The notes under the pieces were generated by a model. That model was not told the DNA's origin. It was given only the letters and a program-made list of their open reading frames with translations, and ran no database searches. A stretch of DNA of 64,000 nucleotides. Origin: Microbacterium sp. oral taxon 186 str. F0373 (GTDB lineage: Bacteria; Actinomycetota; Actinomycetes; Actinomycetales; Microbacteriaceae). The stretch's first letter is position 1, and every line of letters begins with the position of its first letter. Shown one piece after another: positions 51,514-60,203 of this stretch. The DNA lies in assembly GCF_000411455.1 (NCBI RefSeq), contig NZ_KE150458.1:570876-634875 (forward strand). Direction: 5' to 3'. Both the position numbers and the translations under genes were made by a program.

Positions 51514-52179
51514 ATGACAGACAAGATCACAATCGACGTGTGGAGTGACATCGCCTGCCCGTGGTGCTACATCGGCAAGCGCAACCTCGAGGCCGGCCTC
51601 GCACAGACGGCGGCCGACCCCGACGCCCCGCAGGTCGAAGTGACCTTCCACTCCTTCGAGCTTTCGCCGGACACACCGGTCGACTTCGAGGGCGATGAGC
51701 TGGACTTCCTCGCCGGGCACAAGGGGATGCCGCGGGAGCGCGTTCGCGAGATGCTCGACCAGGTCACCGGTGTGGCCGCCGGGTCGGGGCTGGAGTACCG
51801 CTTCGACCTGCTGCAGCACACCAACACGGTGAAGGCCCACGAACTGCTGCACTTCGCGAAGGCACAGGGCCGTCAGAACGAGATGGCCGAGCGGCTCATG
51901 TCGGCCTACTTCACCGAGGGCAAGCACGTCGGGCGCATCGACGATCTCGTCGCCCTCGCCGCCGAGGTCGGCTTCGACGCCGATCAGGTGCGCGATGCCC
52001 TCGAGTCGAGCCGGCATCTCGCCGATGTGCGCGCCGACCAGGCGCAGGCGCAGGCCTACGGCATCCAAGGCGTGCCGTTCTTCGTGATCGACGGCAAGTA
52101 CGGCGTCAGCGGCGCGCAGCCCGCCGATGCGTTCGCGCAGATCACCCGCCAGGTGTGGACGGAGAAGCAGGACGCCTGA
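51514..52179 (+). CDS. DsbA-family oxidoreductase (FrnE-like)
   Basis: The 221-residue thioredoxin-fold protein has active site C15-P-W-C18 in WSDIACPWCYIGKRN and cis-Pro loop GIQGVPFFVIDGKY. With no signal peptide it is a cytoplasmic FrnE-type member rather than a secreted disulfide oxidase. The helical insert (about 70-170) is full length. It lies 29 bases after uppS, and a hairpin-plus-repeat follows its stop. Confidence 0.93.
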   Translation: MTDKITIDVWSDIACPWCYIGKRNLEAGLAQTAADPDAPQVEVTFHSFELSPDTPVDFEGDELDFLAGHKGMPRERVREMLDQVTGVAAGSGLEYRFDLLQHTNTVKAHELLHFAKAQGRQNEMAERLMSAYFTEGKHVGRIDDLVALAAEVGFDADQVRDALESSRHLADVRADQAQAQAYGIQGVPFFVIDGKYGVSGAQPADAFAQITRQVWTEKQDA

Positions 52180-52180
52180 C

Positions 52181-52225
52181 GCCGGGTTTCACCCGGCCGT
52201 CGAGCGAGCGCAGCGAGTCGAAACG
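52181..52225. repeat. Hairpin plus short copy of the intergenic repeat family
   Basis: GCCGGGT-TTC-ACCCGGC (52181-52197) is a perfect 7-bp hairpin just after the DsbA-family stop. It is followed by CGAGCGAGCGCAGCGAGTCGAAACG, the same motif family as the repeat at 49113-49200. It again sits between two convergent genes (DsbA-family and glutathione-peroxidase-like) and probably ends both transcripts. Confidence 0.7.
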
Positions 52226-52240
52226 CCCGCACGCGGGGAC

Positions 52241-52744
52241 TCAGGCAGGCAGGCTCGCCTCGATCGCGGCGATGACCTCGGGCGCGTCGGGTTTGGTCTG
52301 CGGCCGGAAGCGGTGCACCTCACCGGAGGGGGTCACGAGGAACTTCTCGAAGTTCCACATGACCGGCCCCTTCGCGCCCTCGACGTTCTTGGCCTTCTTG
52401 AGCGCCTTGTACAGCGGCGCCGCGTGGGAGCCGTTCACGCGGACCTTGTCCATGATCGGGAAGCTCACGCCCCAGGTCACCGAGCAGTACTCGAGGATCT
52501 CCTCCATCGAGCCGGGCTCCTGACCCATGAACTGATTGCAGGGGAACCCGATGACCTGCAGACCCCGCTCGCCGTAGGTGCGCTGCAGTTCCTCGAGCTG
52601 CTCATACTGGGGCGTCAGACCGCACTTCGATGCGACGTTGACAATGAGGACGGCGCGATCACCGACCTCGGAAAGGGTGTGCTCAGCGCCCGTCGCGTCG
52701 GTGTAGGGGATCTCGCGGACATCCGCAGTCTGTGTCTCGGCCAT
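52241..52744 (-). CDS. Glutathione peroxidase family protein (Cys type)
   Basis: The 167-residue peroxidase reduces peroxides, most likely with thioredoxin as electron donor because Actinobacteria lack glutathione. The peroxidatic Cys41 lies in NVASKCGLTPQY. FPCNQFMGQEPGS holds the second Cys69, and VMWNFEKFLV holds the conserved Trp and Asn. It has Cys rather than selenocysteine. ATG 52744 is preferred over a GTG three codons upstream. It is divergent from dusB. Confidence 0.95.
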   Translation of the reverse strand: MAETQTADVREIPYTDATGAEHTLSEVGDRAVLIVNVASKCGLTPQYEQLEELQRTYGERGLQVIGFPCNQFMGQEPGSMEEILEYCSVTWGVSFPIMDKVRVNGSHAAPLYKALKKAKNVEGAKGPVMWNFEKFLVTPSGEVHRFRPQTKPDAPEVIAAIEASLPA

Positions 52745-52806
52745 GTTGTCCACGATACGACCGCCGATCGCCTCACCGGCGGCGCGAGTCTGGGAGAATG
52801 GACAGG

Positions 52807-53970
52807 ATGTCCCTCTCCGTCTCCACCGGCCCCGCGCTGCGTATCGGTCCCATCGCGCTCGACGCGCCGGTGGTCCTCGCGCCGATGGCCGGAATCACCA
52901 ATACGGCGTTCCGCCGGCTCTGCCGCGAGTACGGCGCAGGGCTCTACGTGTCCGAGATGATCACGACGCGCGCTCTCGTCGAACGCAACGCGACGACCAT
53001 GCGACTCATCACGCACCACGAGTCCGAGACGCCGCGATCGATCCAGCTCTACGGCGTCGACCCGTCTACGACCGAGGCGGCCGTCCGCCTGCTCGTGGAG
53101 GAGGACCGCGCCGACCACATCGACCTCAACTTCGGCTGTCCCGTCCCGAAGGTGACCCGCAAGGGTGGGGGAGCGGCACTGCCCTGGAAGCTGGGTCTGT
53201 TCCGCGAGATCGTCACCCGCGCCGCACGCGCCGCCGGCGACGTGCCGCTCACGGTGAAGATGCGCAAGGGCATCGATTCCGACCACCTGACCTTCCTCGA
53301 CGCAGGGCGTATCGCGGAGGATGCCGGTGTGGCTGCCGTGGCGTTGCACGCTCGGACGGCCGCCGAGTTCTACTCCGGCCAGGCCGACTGGGCGGCGATC
53401 GCCGAGCTCAAGCGGGCTGTGACCGGCATTCCGGTGCTCGGCAACGGCGACATCTGGTCGGCGGACGACGCCGTGCGGATGATGGCCGAGACCGGGTGCG
53501 ACGGCGTCGTGGTCGGTCGCGGCTGCCTCGGGCGTCCCTGGCTGTTCGGCGATCTCGCCCGCGGTCTCGGCGGCCCCGCCGCCGCCGCAGCGCCCGTGGA
53601 CGCGACACTCGGTTTCGTCGCCGCCGCCTTCCGGCGCCACGCGGAGCTGCTCGTCGAGTTCTTCGAGGACGAGGGCCGCGGATGCCGCGACATCCGCAAG
53701 CACGTCGCCTGGTACTTCAAAGGCTATCCGGTCGGCGGTGAGACGCGGGCACAGCTGGCGACCGTGTCGACCCTCGCCGAGATCGACGACCTGCTGGCGA
53801 CGCTGGACCTCGACGCACCGTACCCCGGTGCAGCCGCCGAGGGCCAGCGCGGGCGTGCCGGCACGCCGAAACGGCCGGCGTTGCCCGACGGCTGGCTGCA
53901 GAGCCGCGAGATGACCGGCGACGCGGCACGCGCCCTCGCCGACGCGGAGGTCGACACCAGTGGCGGGTGA
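52807..53970 (+). CDS. dusB: tRNA-dihydrouridine synthase (DusB type)
   Basis: This FMN enzyme reduces specific uridines in tRNA D-loops. The 387-residue TIM-barrel protein has VVLAPMAGITNTAFRRLC, the catalytic Cys in NFGCPVPKVTRKGGGAAL, HARTA, and GNGDIWS with GVVVGRGCLGRPWLF for FMN binding. I chose ATG 52807 over ATG 52798 because 52798 falls inside a GAGAAT -10 box (52794-52799) that ends 7 bases before 52807. It overlaps dgt by 11 bases. Confidence 0.94.
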   Translation: MSLSVSTGPALRIGPIALDAPVVLAPMAGITNTAFRRLCREYGAGLYVSEMITTRALVERNATTMRLITHHESETPRSIQLYGVDPSTTEAAVRLLVEEDRADHIDLNFGCPVPKVTRKGGGAALPWKLGLFREIVTRAARAAGDVPLTVKMRKGIDSDHLTFLDAGRIAEDAGVAAVALHARTAAEFYSGQADWAAIAELKRAVTGIPVLGNGDIWSADDAVRMMAETGCDGVVVGRGCLGRPWLFGDLARGLGGPAAAAAPVDATLGFVAAAFRRHAELLVEFFEDEGRGCRDIRKHVAWYFKGYPVGGETRAQLATVSTLAEIDDLLATLDLDAPYPGAAAEGQRGRAGTPKRPALPDGWLQSREMTGDAARALADAEVDTSGG

Positions 53971-55348
53971 CGCGAGCGGTGTGGGCATCGCCTCGGGCCG
54001 CCCCTCCGGATACGACGACCACGACGCCGAACGCTTCATCCCCGAGCGGCACCGCTCACAGCGCGACGGGTTCGCCCGTGACCGGGCCCGCGTGCTGCAT
54101 TCCGCGGCCCTGCGCCGTCTCGCGGCGAAGACGCAGGTGCTCAGCCCCGCCAGCCCCGCCGACTTCGCCCGTAACCGTCTCACGCACTCGCTGGAGGTCG
54201 CGCAGGTCGGTCGGGAGCTGGCGATCGCGCTCGAGCTGTCGCCGGACGTGGTCGACACCGCGTGTCTGAGCCACGACATCGGGCATCCGCCGTTCGGCCA
54301 CAACGGCGAACGCGCACTGAACGATTGGGCTGAGGACATCGGAGGGTTCGAGGGCAACGCCCAGACCCTCCGGATCCTCTCCCGCCTCGAACCGAAGGTG
54401 CTCGACGCCGAGGGTCGTAGCGCAGGGCTCAACCTGACCCGTGCGAGCCTCGACGCGACGTGCAAGTACCCCTGGACCGTCGAGCATGGCGTTCCCGACC
54501 CCGGCGGGCGCGAGAAGTTCGGCGTCTATCCCGAGGACGAGGCCGTCTTCCGTTGGATGCGACAGGGGGCGCCGGGTCGCGTCCGCTGCATCGAGGCGGA
54601 GGTCATGGACCTCTCCGATGACATCGCCTACTCGGTGCACGACTTCGAGGACGCCGTGCTCAACGGCTACCTGGATCCCGCGCGGCTCGCGGACGTGCGG
54701 GAGCACGAGGCGCTGCTGACCGCCATCCAGGCCTGGGTGGGCTTCGGATTCACCCGCGACGAGCTCGCGGACGCGCTGTACCGACTCACGCGGATTCCCG
54801 AGTGGCTGCCCGGCTTCGACGGGTCGCGCGCGGCGCTGGCGGGGCTCAAGAACCTGACCTCCGACCTCATCGGTCGCTTCGCACGCGCGGCGACGACGGC
54901 GACCCGGGAGCACTACTCGGCCCCCGTCCTCACCCGGTATCACGGACGCGTCATCGTGCCGCGCGTCATCGAGGCCGAGATGGCGGTGCTCAAGGGCATC
55001 ATCGGAGCGTTCGTCGTGACGATCGACGGCCGGCGCGGCCTGTACAAGGAGCAGCGTCGGGTGCTCAAGCGTCTCGCAACGGCGCTGTGGGAACGCCCCG
55101 AGCACCTCGACCGCCTGCACGCGGAGGATTTCGCCGCGGCATCCACCGACACCGCGCGCAAGCGCGTGATCGTCGACCAGGTCGCGAGTTTCACCGACCG
55201 CTTCGCGATCGAATGGCACGCCCGTCTGATCGGGCCCGTGGATCTGCGCGAGCTGGGCCTGCGCTCCGGCGACGGCCGCACGATCGCCCCCAGCGGCTTC
55301 GCCCTGCCGGAGCCCATCGCAGGGCTCTGGCCCGCCGAGGGGCACTGA
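53960..55348 (+). CDS. dgt: Deoxyguanosinetriphosphate triphosphohydrolase-like protein
   Basis: This HD-domain enzyme splits dNTPs to deoxynucleosides and triphosphate. The 462-residue protein has NRLTHSLEVAQVGRE, then CLSHDIGHPPFGHNGE with the metal-binding His-Asp pair, and VMDLSDDIAYSVHDFED with the last metal Asp. RVLHSAALRRLAAKTQV is a family hallmark. It starts with GTG inside the end of dusB and its stop overlaps dnaG (TGATG). The dgt-dnaG pair is standard in Actinobacteria. Confidence 0.96.
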   Translation: MAGDASGVGIASGRPSGYDDHDAERFIPERHRSQRDGFARDRARVLHSAALRRLAAKTQVLSPASPADFARNRLTHSLEVAQVGRELAIALELSPDVVDTACLSHDIGHPPFGHNGERALNDWAEDIGGFEGNAQTLRILSRLEPKVLDAEGRSAGLNLTRASLDATCKYPWTVEHGVPDPGGREKFGVYPEDEAVFRWMRQGAPGRVRCIEAEVMDLSDDIAYSVHDFEDAVLNGYLDPARLADVREHEALLTAIQAWVGFGFTRDELADALYRLTRIPEWLPGFDGSRAALAGLKNLTSDLIGRFARAATTATREHYSAPVLTRYHGRVIVPRVIEAEMAVLKGIIGAFVVTIDGRRGLYKEQRRVLKRLATALWERPEHLDRLHAEDFAAASTDTARKRVIVDQVASFTDRFAIEWHARLIGPVDLRELGLRSGDGRTIAPSGFALPEPIAGLWPAEGH

Positions 55349-57243
55349 TGGCGCGTATCCGGCAGTCGGACGTCGACGAGGTCAAGGCCCGCATCAACAT
55401 CGGCGACATCGTCGGCGAGCGGGTAGCGCTGAAGTCCGCCGGTGTCGGATCGCTCAAGGGGCTCTGCCCCTTCCACGACGAGCGCAGCCCCAGCTTCCAC
55501 GTGCGACCGCAGGTCGGCTACTACCACTGCTTCGGATGCGGCGAGTCGGGCGACGTCTATTCGTTCCTGCGGGCGATGGACCACCTCTCCTTCACCGAGG
55601 CGGTCGAGCGCCTCGCAGCGCGCATCGGATACACGCTGCATTACGAGGACGGCGGAGCGGCCCCTGAGACGAGCGGACGCACACGGTTGTACCAGGCGAA
55701 TGCGGCCGCCGCCGAGTGGTTCCGCGGCCAGCTCTCGTCACCCGAGGCCGACGCCGGGCGGCGCTTCCTCGGTGAGCGCGGATTCGACGCCGGCGCCGCG
55801 GCGCACTTCGGCGTGGGGTACGCGCCGAAGGGCTGGGATCACCTGCGCGACGCGATGCGCGCCCAGGGATTCAGCGATGAGGAGCTGTCGGCCGCGGGAC
55901 TCGTGTCGCAGGGTCAGCGCGGCGTGTACGACCGCTTCCGGGGACGCGTCGTCTGGCCCATCCGCGACGTCACTGGACAGACCATCGGCTTCGGCGCACG
56001 ACGCCTGTACGAGGACGACAAGGGCCCGAAGTACCTCAACACCCCCGAGACCACGATCTACAAGAAGGCGCAGGTGCTCTACGGCCTTGACCTCGCGAAG
56101 AAGGACGTGTCGCGCTCGCACCGCGTCGTCGTCGTCGAGGGCTACACCGACGTCATGGCGTGTCATCTCGCCGGCGTCACGACGGCGGTGGCCACCTGTG
56201 GCACCGCCTTCGGCTCGGATCACATCACCGTGCTGCGCCGCGTCATGGGCGACGACACGGCGGCGGGCGAGGTCGTGTTCACCTTCGACCCGGATGCCGC
56301 GGGCCAGAAAGCGGCGCTTCGCGCCTTCGCCGACGCCAAACGGTTCAACGCCCAGACCTACGTCGCCACCGGTCCCCAGGGATTGGACCCGTGCGATCTG
56401 CGGTTGGAACGCGGGGACGCGGCGGTGCGTGCCATGCTCGACACCAAGGTGCCGATGTTCGAGTTCGTCATCGATCAGCGTCTTTCGGGGTTCGACCTCG
56501 CGAGCGTCGAGGGTCGCGTCGGGGCGTTGCGGGCCGCTGCACCCGTCGTGGGGGAGCTGCGCGACCCGCTGCTGCAGCCGGAGTACACGCGAGTGCTGGC
56601 CCGCCGTCTCGGCATGGACACCGAGGACGTCCGCCGTGAGGTCGACCGCGCCGCGCGAGACAGCGCACGCCGCGACGGCGACGCACACCGCCCCACGTCG
56701 ACCGCGTCCGCGAACTCCTCGAGCTCCGACGGGACCGCGCCCACACCCGTGGTCGACGAACCCGCACTCCGGATGAACCTGCGCACACTCCCACGCACCG
56801 CCGACGCAACGCTCGAGCGCGATGCCCTCATGGGTGTGCTGCAGTACGGTCACCTCGTCGACGGCGAGGAGGTGGATGCCGCCCTCGCGCTGCCCATGCA
56901 GATTCCCGCCCTCGACGCGGTGCGGCAGTCCCTCCTGGCGCAGGGCGACCGCAGACGCATCGGCTGGGCGTCGACGGCGGTGGAGTCCGTGCGCGAACCG
57001 TATCGCTCGCTCGCCGTGGAACTGCTGACCGCGGACTTCCCCGCACTGACCGAGGCGGAGGCAGCGGCCTATACGCGCGGGCTGGCCCGCAAGCTGCGCC
57101 TGCGCGCGGTCGACCGGGAAAAGAACGAGTTGCTCGGCACGATCCAGCGACTTCCCCCCGATTCGGAGCAGGGTCGGGCGGTGCGACTGGCGCTGCGCGA
57201 GCTGGATGCGCGCCGGCGCGCTCTGACCGAGGCTCCGCTCTGA
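55348..57243 (+). CDS. dnaG: DNA primase
   Basis: DnaG makes RNA primers for replication. The 631-residue protein has an N-terminal zinc finger C40-PFH43 ... C61-FGC64, then the DnaG core (GFGARRL, LYGLDLAKK) and the TOPRIM domain with VVVVEGYTDVM and FTFDPDAAGQKA. A C-terminal helicase-binding region (about 470-630) follows a Ser/Thr-rich linker. It is translationally coupled to dgt. Confidence 0.98.
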   Translation: MARIRQSDVDEVKARINIGDIVGERVALKSAGVGSLKGLCPFHDERSPSFHVRPQVGYYHCFGCGESGDVYSFLRAMDHLSFTEAVERLAARIGYTLHYEDGGAAPETSGRTRLYQANAAAAEWFRGQLSSPEADAGRRFLGERGFDAGAAAHFGVGYAPKGWDHLRDAMRAQGFSDEELSAAGLVSQGQRGVYDRFRGRVVWPIRDVTGQTIGFGARRLYEDDKGPKYLNTPETTIYKKAQVLYGLDLAKKDVSRSHRVVVVEGYTDVMACHLAGVTTAVATCGTAFGSDHITVLRRVMGDDTAAGEVVFTFDPDAAGQKAALRAFADAKRFNAQTYVATGPQGLDPCDLRLERGDAAVRAMLDTKVPMFEFVIDQRLSGFDLASVEGRVGALRAAAPVVGELRDPLLQPEYTRVLARRLGMDTEDVRREVDRAARDSARRDGDAHRPTSTASANSSSSDGTAPTPVVDEPALRMNLRTLPRTADATLERDALMGVLQYGHLVDGEEVDAALALPMQIPALDAVRQSLLAQGDRRRIGWASTAVESVREPYRSLAVELLTADFPALTEAEAAAYTRGLARKLRLRAVDREKNELLGTIQRLPPDSEQGRAVRLALRELDARRRALTEAPL

Positions 57244-57311
57244 CCGGGTGGCGCGGCCGCACGCGCACGGGCGCGGTGGCGCGCGCGGGCGAGAGCAGGC
57301 AGGATGAGCGC

Positions 57312-58082
57312 ATGCCGCGTCGTGCCCCCACCGACAATCCTGCCGCTCTTCGCTGCGACGACCTGTCGATCGCGCGCGCCGGAGTGCGCGTCGTCGAAGG
57401 AGTCAGCTTCCGGGTCGACCCGGGCCGCGCGCTGGCGGTGATGGGCACGACCGGATCAGGCAAGTCCACGCTTGCGGCCCTGCTCGCCGGCGCGGACGAC
57501 GACTCGCTCGCGGTCGTCGGCGGCGACGCCTGGGTCGACGGCACGGCCATCCAGCGCAGGGGACGCGCTGCACGCGTGCGCGCCTACTACACCGGGTATG
57601 TCCCGCAGCGCGCAGGAGCCGGGCTTCCGGCACGGCTGACCGTCGGAGACGTCATCGGCGAGCCGATCACGAGCCGAGATCGCCGCGTCAATCAGCGAGC
57701 CTTGGCCGTCCGGGTCGCCGGGCTGTTGGACGAGTTCGAGCTTCCCCTCGGGGCGGCCACCCGGTACCCCTACGAGCTGAGCTCAGGGATGCGACAGCGC
57801 GTCGCGATCGCGCGCGCACTCGTGCTGCAACCACGGGTCTTCATCGGCGACGACCCGTACGCCAACCTCGACGTCGAGGTAAGACAAGCCGCGCGCGATG
57901 CGCTGCTGCGACGGCGCGACGAGGACGGCATGGCGATCCTGATGGTCACCAACGACGCCGAGGCCGTGCGCGAGTTGGACGGCGATGTGCTGGTGCTGCG
58001 GGCCGGCCTGCCCGTGGGGTACGGGCACGGCACGACGGATCTGCTGTGGACACCCGACGGCGGCACCCGCATGGTCTCGTGA
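57312..58082 (+). CDS. ABC transporter ATP-binding protein without partner genes
   Basis: The 256-residue ABC ATPase has Walker A MGTTGSGKST (about 44-53), signature YELSSGMRQRVAIARAL, and Walker B in VFIGDDPYANLD. The residue after the Walker B Asp, normally the catalytic Glu, is Asp here (DD rather than DE), which may slow hydrolysis. Length and fold suit an oligopeptide-type importer domain. No permease or binding protein is nearby: upstream is dnaG, downstream a tRNA. A CAGGAT box (57300-57305) ends 6 bases before ATG 57312. The function is unknown. Confidence 0.88.
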   Translation: MPRRAPTDNPAALRCDDLSIARAGVRVVEGVSFRVDPGRALAVMGTTGSGKSTLAALLAGADDDSLAVVGGDAWVDGTAIQRRGRAARVRAYYTGYVPQRAGAGLPARLTVGDVIGEPITSRDRRVNQRALAVRVAGLLDEFELPLGAATRYPYELSSGMRQRVAIARALVLQPRVFIGDDPYANLDVEVRQAARDALLRRRDEDGMAILMVTNDAEAVRELDGDVLVLRAGLPVGYGHGTTDLLWTPDGGTRMVS

Positions 58083-58155
58083 AAACGTGCCACGTGTCAC
58101 GAGCACACCTCGACGTTTGCTAATATGGACGGGTTGCCCGCTCGCGGGTGATTGA

Positions 58156-58228
58156 TCCTCGGTAGCTCAATTGGCAGAGCAGCCGGCTGTTAACCGGCAG
58201 GTTCTTGGTTCGAGTCCAAGCCGGGGAG
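58156..58228 (+). tRNA. tRNA-Asn (GTT)
   Basis: This is a 73-base cloverleaf without encoded CCA. The acceptor TCCTCGG pairs with CCGGGGA, with discriminator G. The anticodon stem GCCGG-CTGTTAA-CCGGC displays GTT. The T arm is in CTTGGTTCGAGTCCAAG. A TAATAT -10 lies at 58121-58126, and a strong terminator follows at once. Confidence 0.95.
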
Positions 58229-58230
58229 CG

Positions 58231-58262
58231 AACGGCCCCAGACTCCACTCTGGGGCCGTTTT
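58231..58262 (+). terminator. Terminator after tRNA-Asn
   Basis: AACGGCCCCAG and CTGGGGCCGTT form a perfect 11-bp stem around an 8-base loop, followed by TTCG. It begins 3 bases after the tRNA, and it also lies beyond the 3' end of the convergent def gene. Confidence 0.85.
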
Positions 58263-58316
58263 CGTCGCCCGGCGCGAGGCTTCAGACTGGACAGCTCGCG
58301 CAGCGCCGACCGAAGA

Positions 58317-58883
58317 TCAGGCGTCGAGATCGTCGATTCCTGGCGTCCAGGACGCCCCAGGACGACCCCAGCCGCGCTTGCGGGCGATCTTCTGGACGGT
58401 CTTCCAGTCACCGTCGTCCAGGCGGTCCACATACAGGATGCCGTCGAGGTGGTCGAACTCGTGCTGCATGATGCGCGCGCGCCAGCCATCGACCTGGATG
58501 CGGATCGGCTCACCGTCGAGATCGATGCCGGTGACCAGAACCTCATCGGAGCGGCGCAACGCGAAGCGCTCGCCCGGGAACGACAGGCACCCCTCCGACT
58601 CGTCGTCCGGGTCGGGTGCCCCGGGCACCGACGGACGCATCCACAGTTCGGGGTTGAGGATGACTCCGCGCCAGGGCTGCCCGTCATCGTCTTGGTAGCT
58701 GTACGTGTAGATGCGCAGGCCCACCCCTACCTGGGGGGCCGCGAGACCGACGCCGGGGGCGGCATCCATCGTCTCGAACATGTCTGCGACGAGTGTGCGG
58801 ATCTCATCGGTGATTTCGGAGACCGGGTCGGCGGGGGAGTGCAGGACGGGATCGCCCATGATGCGAATCGGAAGAACAGCCAC
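58317..58883 (-). CDS. def: Peptide deformylase
   Basis: It removes the formyl group from new proteins. The 188-residue metalloenzyme has all three motifs: GVGLAAPQ (44-51), EGCLS (97-101, metal Cys) and QHEFDH (140-145, metal His pair and catalytic Glu). A TAGGCT -10 (minus strand, 58895-58890) ends 6 bases before the GTG start, suggesting leaderless translation. It is divergent from the DMT transporter gene. Confidence 0.97.
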   Translation of the reverse strand: MAVLPIRIMGDPVLHSPADPVSEITDEIRTLVADMFETMDAAPGVGLAAPQVGVGLRIYTYSYQDDDGQPWRGVILNPELWMRPSVPGAPDPDDESEGCLSFPGERFALRRSDEVLVTGIDLDGEPIRIQVDGWRARIMQHEFDHLDGILYVDRLDDGDWKTVQKIARKRGWGRPGASWTPGIDDLDA

Positions 58884-58925
58884 GTCCTGAGCCTATCGAG
58901 CACACCTGGCGGTTAGTGTCGAGGG

Positions 58926-59993
58926 GTGCATGCCGCCCTCAACGACCTCGGAGACGTGACCGACAAACTCGTCGGCGTCTTCGCGGACCCCGGCATCCTC
59001 ATCGGCATTCCGCTCGCGCTGCTCGGCGCGATCTTCATGTCCTTCGGCGCACAGTATCAGCACCGCGGCGTACAGAAGGTCGAGAGACTCACGTCCACCG
59101 CCGGCGGCACCGGTCTCACCGGCGGACAGATCTGGAACCTGCTGCGCCGACCGTCATGGGTGGCCGGCACGGTGATGCTGGGACTGGCCATCGTGTGCCA
59201 GCTGACGGCACTGTCGTTCGCCCCCCTCATCCTGGTGCAGCCTCTCGGCGCGGTCTCGTTGGTCATCACGACGCTGCTCAACGCCCGAATCAGCGGCCTC
59301 AAGCCGACGCGGCGCTCACTGACCGCCATCGGCCTCTGCGTCGCCGGCATCTTCGTGTTCGTCACCATCGCCGCCCTGTATGCGACCGAGACGCCGATCA
59401 GCGACGGGCAGCTGATCACCGTTCTTCTGATCCTCGCCGGCGTCGCCATCGTCCTGACGGCGCTGTGGCTGTGGCTGCGCACCCGTATCGGCGCCCTGTT
59501 CTACATCGTCGCCGCCGGCATCATGTACGGCTTCGTCGCGACGCTCGCGAAGGTCGTGCTCAGCCGCATCCGCACCGGCGATTTCGAGTGGCTCACGATC
59601 GTCTGCATCGCCGCACTGCTGACCGGCACCGCGATCGGCGCCTACTTCGTGCAGACCGCGTACGCGTCCGGCCCGCCCGACCTGGTGATCGCCGGCCTGA
59701 CCGTCATCGACCCGATCGTCGCCATCGTCATCGGCCTGGCGGTGCTGCGCGAGGCCGACGGTGCCCCCCTCTGGGCGTACGGCGGCTTCGTCGTCGCAGG
59801 CGCGCTGGCCGTGAGCGGCGTCTTCCAGCTGGCCCGTCACCACCCTCAGGTCATCAGCGACAGCCAGGAGATTCCGATCACCCGCGGCAGCACCGACGCG
59901 GTGTCTCCCGGGTCTCAGCGCCTGACGGATGCCGTCGCGAAGGTGTGGCCGGAGCCTCCCGTGCGCGATCGGGACGACCCGCGCCCCCGCTAG
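58926..59993 (+). CDS. DMT-superfamily transporter (NIPA/EamA-like)
   Basis: The 355-residue membrane protein has about nine or ten helices and a cytoplasmic tail (about 315-355). Segments such as FMSFGAQYQHRGVQKVE, LSFAPLILVQPLGAVSLVITTL and VIDPIVAIVIGLAVL suit the drug/metabolite family and resemble NIPA-type magnesium transporters; the substrate is not established. A TAGTGT box (58914-58919) ends 6 bases before GTG 58926. It ends 14 bases before a tRNA gene. Confidence 0.87.
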   Translation: MHAALNDLGDVTDKLVGVFADPGILIGIPLALLGAIFMSFGAQYQHRGVQKVERLTSTAGGTGLTGGQIWNLLRRPSWVAGTVMLGLAIVCQLTALSFAPLILVQPLGAVSLVITTLLNARISGLKPTRRSLTAIGLCVAGIFVFVTIAALYATETPISDGQLITVLLILAGVAIVLTALWLWLRTRIGALFYIVAAGIMYGFVATLAKVVLSRIRTGDFEWLTIVCIAALLTGTAIGAYFVQTAYASGPPDLVIAGLTVIDPIVAIVIGLAVLREADGAPLWAYGGFVVAGALAVSGVFQLARHHPQVISDSQEIPITRGSTDAVSPGSQRLTDAVAKVWPEPPVRDRDDPRPR

Positions 59994-60007
59994 ACTTCCG
60001 GGGACAG

Positions 60008-60084
60008 GGGGCGGTGGCCAAGCTGGTCAAGGCAGCGGGCTCATAACCCGACGATCGTGGGTTCAAGTCCCACCCGCCCTACCA
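60008..60084 (+). tRNA. tRNA with CAT anticodon (tRNA-Met or lysidine tRNA-Ile2)
   Basis: This is a 77-base cloverleaf with encoded CCA. The acceptor GGGGCGG pairs with CCGCCCT, giving a G-U pair at 1-72. The D arm is GCC...GGC. The anticodon arm GGG-CTCATAA-CCC shows CAT, and the T arm is in GTGGGTTCAAGTCCCAC. The three G-C pairs next to the loop resemble initiator tRNA, but the acceptor lacks the usual unpaired C1-A72. Elongator Met or Ile(CAT) remain possible; the sequence alone does not settle it. Confidence 0.85.
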
Positions 60085-60093
60085 ATGACACGG

Positions 60094-60123
60094 TTGTGAT
60101 TCCGCGTCGTTATCGGCCATAAT
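60094..60123 (+). promoter_or_regulatory. Promoter of the DUF3145 gene
   Basis: TTGTGA (60094-60099) and CATAAT (60118-60123) are 18 bases apart, a good sigma-70-like pair. Predicted transcription start is near 60130, giving a leader of about 74 bases with GGAGAAT before the start codon. It is one of the few promoters in the window with both boxes clear. Confidence 0.6.
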
Positions 60124-60203
60124 GGGCCCACAACCACATAGGCGCCACGCATCCGACACTCAGGTCGTAGGGGAAGACGTACCTGAAGAAACGGAGAATC
60201 GCG

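Noticed and set aside
52798..52806. Alternative dusB start ATG 52798
   Set aside because: It overlaps the likely -10 box GAGAAT, and GGGAGA would be too close to it; ATG 52807 fits both signals.
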